Shown: positions 60,310 through 64,000 of the stretch, in pieces
Numbering within the stretch: the stretch's first letter is position 1
How the letters are laid out: each line of letters begins with the position of its first letter
Assembly (NCBI RefSeq): GCF_001422365.1
Contig: NZ_LMMT01000039.1
Span: forward strand, 207,502-271,501
Length of the DNA stretch: 64,000 nucleotides
Origin: Pseudorhodoferax sp. Leaf265
GTDB taxonomy: Bacteria > Pseudomonadota > Gammaproteobacteria > Burkholderiales > Burkholderiaceae_C
Direction: 5' to 3'
Notes under the pieces: generated by a model
The model's input: only the letters and a program-made list of their open reading frames with translations
Database searches by the model: none
Told to the model about the DNA's origin: nothing
Position numbers and translations under genes: made by a program

Positions 60310-61998
60310 ATGACTTCATCCCGCAAGTTCGCCAGCGTCCTCGTGGCCGCGCTGGCCGCCGCGTCGGCCTTCGCCCAGGCCCCTGCCAAGCCCCAGTACG
60401 GCGGCACCGTCAACATCGGCACCATCTTCCTCACGGTGCCGCCGCTGTCCTTCGACAGCGCCGACTGGACCTGGAAGTTCAACCACGACATGGGCCTGGC
60501 CTACGAGTCCCTGTTCGCGGCCGACCTCTCCAAGGCCAAGCGCAATGGCGGCCCCTACGACTTCACGATCGACGCCTTCCTGCCCAGCGATGCCATCCGC
60601 GGCGAGCTGGCCGAAAGCTGGAAGATGCTGGACAACCCGCGCCGCGTGGAGGTCAAGCTGCGCAAGGGCGTGATGTTCCCTGCCAAGGAAGGGGTCATGG
60701 CCGCGCGCGAGCTCACGGCGCAGGACGTGGTCTACAGCTACAACCGCTACGAGCAGAGCGCCAAGAAGATCCCCAACTACTACGACCACGTCGAGAAGGT
60801 GGAGGCCACGGACGCCAGCACCGTGGTGTTCACGTTCAAGGCCTTCCACGCCGAGTGGGACTACCGCTTCGGCTGGGGCTACTACTCGGCCATCGTGCCC
60901 AAGGAGGTCGTGGAGGCCGGCGCCAAGGACTGGCGCAAGGCCAACGGCACCGGCCCCTTCGGCATCAGCAACTACGTGCAGGGCAACACCGTCACCTTCA
61001 CGAAGAACGCGAACTACTGGGACAGCGAGACCATCGCCGGCCAGAAGTACAAGCTGCCCTTCGTCGACACCATCAACTACCGGCAGATCAAGGACGAGTC
61101 GACCTACCTCACGGCGCTGCGCACGGGCCGCCTGGACCTGCTGGAGGTGGTGGGCTGGACGGCGGTGGACGAGCTCAAGAAGAGCGCGCCGCAGCTGCAG
61201 TGGAGCCGCTACCTGGCCGTCAACGGGCCCGTGCTGGCGCTGCGTGTGGACACCAAGCCCTTCGACGACATCCGCGTGCGGCGCGCGCTGAACATGGCGG
61301 TCGACCGCGACCAGATCATGAAGTCGTTCTACGGCGGCAATGCCGAGTTGATGTCGTACCCGATGCATCCCTCGTACGGCGCGTACCACGAGCCCGTGTC
61401 GTCCATGCCGGCCAGCATCCAGGCGCTGTTCAAGTACGACCCCGAGCAGGCCAAGAAGCTGCTGGCAGAGGCCGGCCTGGCCAAGGGCTTCACGTTCAAG
61501 GTGCAGACGCATTCCGGCAGCCTGGACAACGACCTGCTCTCCCTGATCTCTGCCCAGCTGGCCAAGGTCAACGTCAAGATGGAGATCCAGGTCATGGAGT
61601 ACCCGGCCTACCTGTCGGCCATGACCACCAAGACCAACGCGCCGGGCTACTTCGTGAACCTGGCGGCCACCAACCCGACCACCGCGCTGCGCAAGACCTT
61701 CGTCACGGGCCAGACCTGGAACCCTTCGCAGTACAGCGACCCGGCCTTCGACAAGCAGGTCGACGCCATGCTGGCCGAGCCCGACGAGGCCAAGCGCCAG
61801 CAGCTTCTGCGCGGCATGACGCGCGAGATCCTCGACAAGGCGCCGCACATCTGGCTGCCCACGCCCTACCGCTACACGGCCTGGTGGCCCTGGGTCAAGA
61901 ACTACAACGGCGAGCTGCGCGCGGGCGCGGAGCGGCCGGGCCCGATCCATGCGCGCATCTGGGTCGACCAGGAGCTCAAGAAGAAAATGGGTTTCTGA
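60310..61998 (+). CDS. Dipeptide-type ABC substrate-binding protein, copy 1
   Basis: SBP_bac_5 receptor of 562 aa. AAAAGGAGACACC precedes the ATG. A signal peptide ends at ASAFAQA (about residue 22); the mature protein begins PAKPQYGGTVNIGTIF. Further family features: ELAESWKM, FPAKEGVMAARELTAQDVVYSYNR, GTGPFGISNYVQGN and IRVRRALNMAVDRDQI. It is co-linear with, and clearly paralogous to, the next gene. The ligand is unknown; peptides, nickel or hydrophobic acids are possibilities for the family. Confidence 0.92.
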   Translation: MTSSRKFASVLVAALAAASAFAQAPAKPQYGGTVNIGTIFLTVPPLSFDSADWTWKFNHDMGLAYESLFAADLSKAKRNGGPYDFTIDAFLPSDAIRGELAESWKMLDNPRRVEVKLRKGVMFPAKEGVMAARELTAQDVVYSYNRYEQSAKKIPNYYDHVEKVEATDASTVVFTFKAFHAEWDYRFGWGYYSAIVPKEVVEAGAKDWRKANGTGPFGISNYVQGNTVTFTKNANYWDSETIAGQKYKLPFVDTINYRQIKDESTYLTALRTGRLDLLEVVGWTAVDELKKSAPQLQWSRYLAVNGPVLALRVDTKPFDDIRVRRALNMAVDRDQIMKSFYGGNAELMSYPMHPSYGAYHEPVSSMPASIQALFKYDPEQAKKLLAEAGLAKGFTFKVQTHSGSLDNDLLSLISAQLAKVNVKMEIQVMEYPAYLSAMTTKTNAPGYFVNLAATNPTTALRKTFVTGQTWNPSQYSDPAFDKQVDAMLAEPDEAKRQQLLRGMTREILDKAPHIWLPTPYRYTAWWPWVKNYNGELRAGAERPGPIHARIWVDQELKKKMGF

Positions 61999-62050
61999 CG
62001 CAGCACGGCGCCATTGCAGGGCGCACGACCCGCCACGAGAAGGAGACAGC

Positions 62051-63733
62051 ATGACCCCATTGCGCACCATCGCCGGCCTGGCGTGGTTGGCCGCCGGCGC
62101 GGCATTCGCCCAGGCCCCCGCCAAACCGCAGTACGGCGGCACGCTCAACGTGGGCACGGTCTACGTCACGCGCACCGCGCTGTCGTGGGACGGTGCCGAC
62201 TGGAACTGGAAGTTCAACCACGACGCTGGCCAGATGTACGAACAGCTGTTCGCGGCCGACCTGTCCAAGGCCCAGCGCAACGGCGGCAAGCAGGCCTTCG
62301 CGGCCGATGCCTGGGTGCCGACCGAGGCCATGCGCGGTGAGCTCGCCGAGAGCTGGACCTGGACCGACCCGCTCACGCTCACCGTCAAGCTGCGCAAGGG
62401 CATCAAGTTCCCGGCCAAGGAGGGCGTGATGGCCGAGCGCGAGCTCGTGGCCGACGACGTGGTGTATTCCTACAACCGCCAGGACAAGAGCCCCAAGAGG
62501 ATCCCGACCTACTTCGACCACATCGACAAGGTGGAGGCGACCGACAAGCACACCGTGGTGTTCCGCTTCAAGAGCTTCAACGCCGAGTGGGACTACCGCT
62601 GGGGCTGGGGCTACTACTCCAGCGTGGTGCCGCGCGAGGTGGTGGAAGCCGGCGCCGGCGACTGGCGCAAGGCCAACGGCACCGGCCCCTTCCTGCTCAG
62701 CAACTTCGTGGCGGGCAACTCCAACACCTACGTCAAGAACCCCGGCTACTGGGACAAGGAAACCATCGGCGGCCAGGCCTACCAGCTGCCCTTCGTCGAC
62801 AGCGTCACCTACCGCACGATCAAGGACGAATCGTCCCAGCTGACGGCGCTGCGCACGGCGCGGCTCGACATCCTGGAGACCATCCGCTGGACCTCGGTGG
62901 ACGAACTCAAGAAGAACGCACCGGCACTCAAGTGGAAGCGCTTCCTGGCCACCAGCGCCAACTACCTGGCCATGCGCGTGGACCAGAAGCCCTTCGACGA
63001 CATCCGCGTGCGGCGTGCGCTGAACATGGCGGTCAACAAGCAGGAGGTGGTGAAACAGTTCTACGGCGGCAACGCCGAGCTGTTCAGCTTCCCGATGAGC
63101 CCGGCCTTCGAGGGCTACTACGAGCCGCTGTCGGCCATGCCGCCGGAGGTCCAGCAGCTGTTCACCTACGACGTCGAGGGCGCCAAGCAGCTGCTGGCCG
63201 AGGCCGGCCATGCCAAGGGCTTCAGTTTCAAGGTGCAGGTCTGCGCCTGCGAACCCAACAGCATGGAGCTGCTGCAGATGCTGGCCGGCTACCTGCAGAA
63301 GGTGGGTGTGCGCATGGAGATCCAGTCGATGGAGTACGCGCCCTTCCTGTCGGCCATGACGTCCAAGACCAATGCGCCGGGCTACTACATGAGCAACGGC
63401 TTCACCAACCCCACGACCTCGCTGCGCAAGAACTTCCTGACCGGCCAGACCTGGAACGCCGCGCAATGGGCCGACCCCAAGTTCGACGCCCAGATGGAGG
63501 CCATCTACGCCGAGCGCGACGAGCCCGCGCGCCAGGCCAAGGTCAAGCAGGCCACGCGCGACATCCTGGCCGGTGCGCCCTACATCTTCATGCCCACGCC
63601 GTACTACTACGCGGCCTGGTGGCCCTGGGTGAAGAACTATGACGGCGAGCTGTTCGCGGGCGCTGCGCGGCCGGGGCCGATCTACGCGCGCATGTGGATC
63701 GACCAGGACCTCAAGAAGAAGATGGGGTTCTGA
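62051..63733 (+). CDS. Dipeptide-type ABC substrate-binding protein, copy 2
   Basis: Second SBP_bac_5 receptor, 560 aa, with AAGGAGACAGC before the ATG at 62051. Signal peptide to about residue 20, then APAKPQYGGTLNVGTVY. It matches copy 1 almost block for block (FPAKEGVMAERELVADDVVYSYNRQ, GTGPFLLSNFVAGN, IRVRRALNMAVNKQEV), and both end in KKKMGF, so they arose by tandem duplication. Differences cluster near residues 330-450, where ligand contacts are expected, suggesting different substrates through the same permeases. One difference is a Cys-rich QVCACEPN in this copy. Confidence 0.92.
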   Translation: MTPLRTIAGLAWLAAGAAFAQAPAKPQYGGTLNVGTVYVTRTALSWDGADWNWKFNHDAGQMYEQLFAADLSKAQRNGGKQAFAADAWVPTEAMRGELAESWTWTDPLTLTVKLRKGIKFPAKEGVMAERELVADDVVYSYNRQDKSPKRIPTYFDHIDKVEATDKHTVVFRFKSFNAEWDYRWGWGYYSSVVPREVVEAGAGDWRKANGTGPFLLSNFVAGNSNTYVKNPGYWDKETIGGQAYQLPFVDSVTYRTIKDESSQLTALRTARLDILETIRWTSVDELKKNAPALKWKRFLATSANYLAMRVDQKPFDDIRVRRALNMAVNKQEVVKQFYGGNAELFSFPMSPAFEGYYEPLSAMPPEVQQLFTYDVEGAKQLLAEAGHAKGFSFKVQVCACEPNSMELLQMLAGYLQKVGVRMEIQSMEYAPFLSAMTSKTNAPGYYMSNGFTNPTTSLRKNFLTGQTWNAAQWADPKFDAQMEAIYAERDEPARQAKVKQATRDILAGAPYIFMPTPYYYAAWWPWVKNYDGELFAGAARPGPIYARMWIDQDLKKKMGF

Positions 63734-64000
63734 AATGTGGCGCGCTCAGCTACCGAGATGCGGCTCCAGGCCGACGGGCCGAGCGCAGCGATGGCCCGAT
63801 TCCCAGGCCGAGCGAAGCGATGGCCCGGATCGAAAAATCCCCTGTGCCCCTGCCGAGGAGCGCAGCGCCATGGGCTGCGCGGGGAACCTCGCGCTTTGTC
63901 ATCTGACTCATTGCGCTTGTTCGAATGCAGTGAACGAAGTGAACAGCATGAGTTGCGCAATGCAGCCCATGGCGCGAGCACCGCAGGTTGCCCGGAGCGC
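63734..64000. repeat. Non-coding end of window with direct and inverted repeats
   Basis: No convincing gene. Two copies of GGCCGAGCG(C/A)AGCGATGGCC, starting at 63777 and 63806 (period 29), form a short tandem repeat. GCGCCATGGGCTGC (63865-63878) has a perfect inverted copy, GCAGCCCATGGCGC, at 63962-63975. A hairpin GCGCAGC/GCTGCGC surrounds the first, and CATTGCGC (63909-63916) has an inverted copy near 63954-63961. The repeats may continue past the window edge. Confidence 0.6.

Overview
The window is about 68% G+C by eye and gene-dense, with almost no intergenic space. Gene content and order point to a betaproteobacterium of the Burkholderiales, most likely Comamonadaceae-like. The evidence is three Bug-type (TTT) periplasmic receptors, a double-length UvrA, an SAH riboswitch ahead of ahcY, and the block mutM / TPR-lolB-ispE-tRNA-Gln-prs-rplY-pth. 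The placement is inference from gene families; no search was run. I see no phage, insertion sequence, integrase or CRISPR array.

Layout. 0-7 kb: a metabolite:H+ symporter-type MFS protein, then on the minus strand a surface-polysaccharide operon (PEP-CTERM/PA14 protein - pgaA - pgaC - pgaD) with no pgaB. 7-13 kb: a 1903-residue UvrA with four ATPase sites. 13-20 kb: an amino-acid-type binding protein, an SMP-30 lactonase, two Bug receptors, a DapA-family lyase with a divergent LysR regulator, and a HAD phosphatase. 20-22.4 kb: prfC, a DUF1161 protein and an MliC-like lipoprotein. 22.3-26.8 kb: an IclR regulator divergent from an MFS - shikimate-dehydrogenase-like - pcaB operon, with four copies of a PcaR-type box between them. 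26.8-30.1 kb: a PAS-PAS-GGDEF-EAL protein and an MFS exporter. 30.2-33.4 kb: an SAH riboswitch driving ahcY-tlyA-metF. 33.5-34.2 kb: ompW. 34.2-40.6 kb: a complete oligopeptide-type ABC transporter operon ending in a TTC38-like TPR gene. 40.7-47.6 kb: a ferredoxin, then pth, an inserted Bug receptor gene, rplY, prs, tRNA-Gln, ispE, lolB and a TPR protein. 47.7-54 kb: mutM-mutY, rapZ, recN, nadK and hrcA. 54.06 kb: a tRNA with anticodon CAT, then an orphan trypsin-like protease. 55-58.1 kb: two acyl-CoA dehydrogenases and an SDR. 58.3-63.7 kb: two dipeptide-type permeases and two tandem paralogous binding proteins, preceded by a 22-codon leader ORF. 63.7-64 kb: non-coding DNA with short direct and inverted repeats.

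How the genes fit together. The ahcY-tlyA-metF operon serves the activated methyl cycle and is sensed by S-adenosylhomocysteine. The GGDEF-EAL protein and the Pga synthase are a plausible c-di-GMP/biofilm pair, because PgaCD is c-di-GMP-activated in E. coli. The IclR cluster looks catabolic (hydroaromatic/protocatechuate branch). The many solute receptors point to an organism scavenging organic acids and peptides. Eight of the ten convergent gene pairs have no base between them, and many same-strand genes overlap by the 4 bp ATGA.

Most worth checking: the pga operon without pgaB but with a PA14/PEP-CTERM gene; the asymmetric double UvrA; the PcaR-type boxes spaced 21 bp apart; the shikimate-dehydrogenase homologue that has lost both substrate-binding serines; the leader ORF before the 58.4 kb permease; and the mirror-image start region shared by nadK and hrcA.
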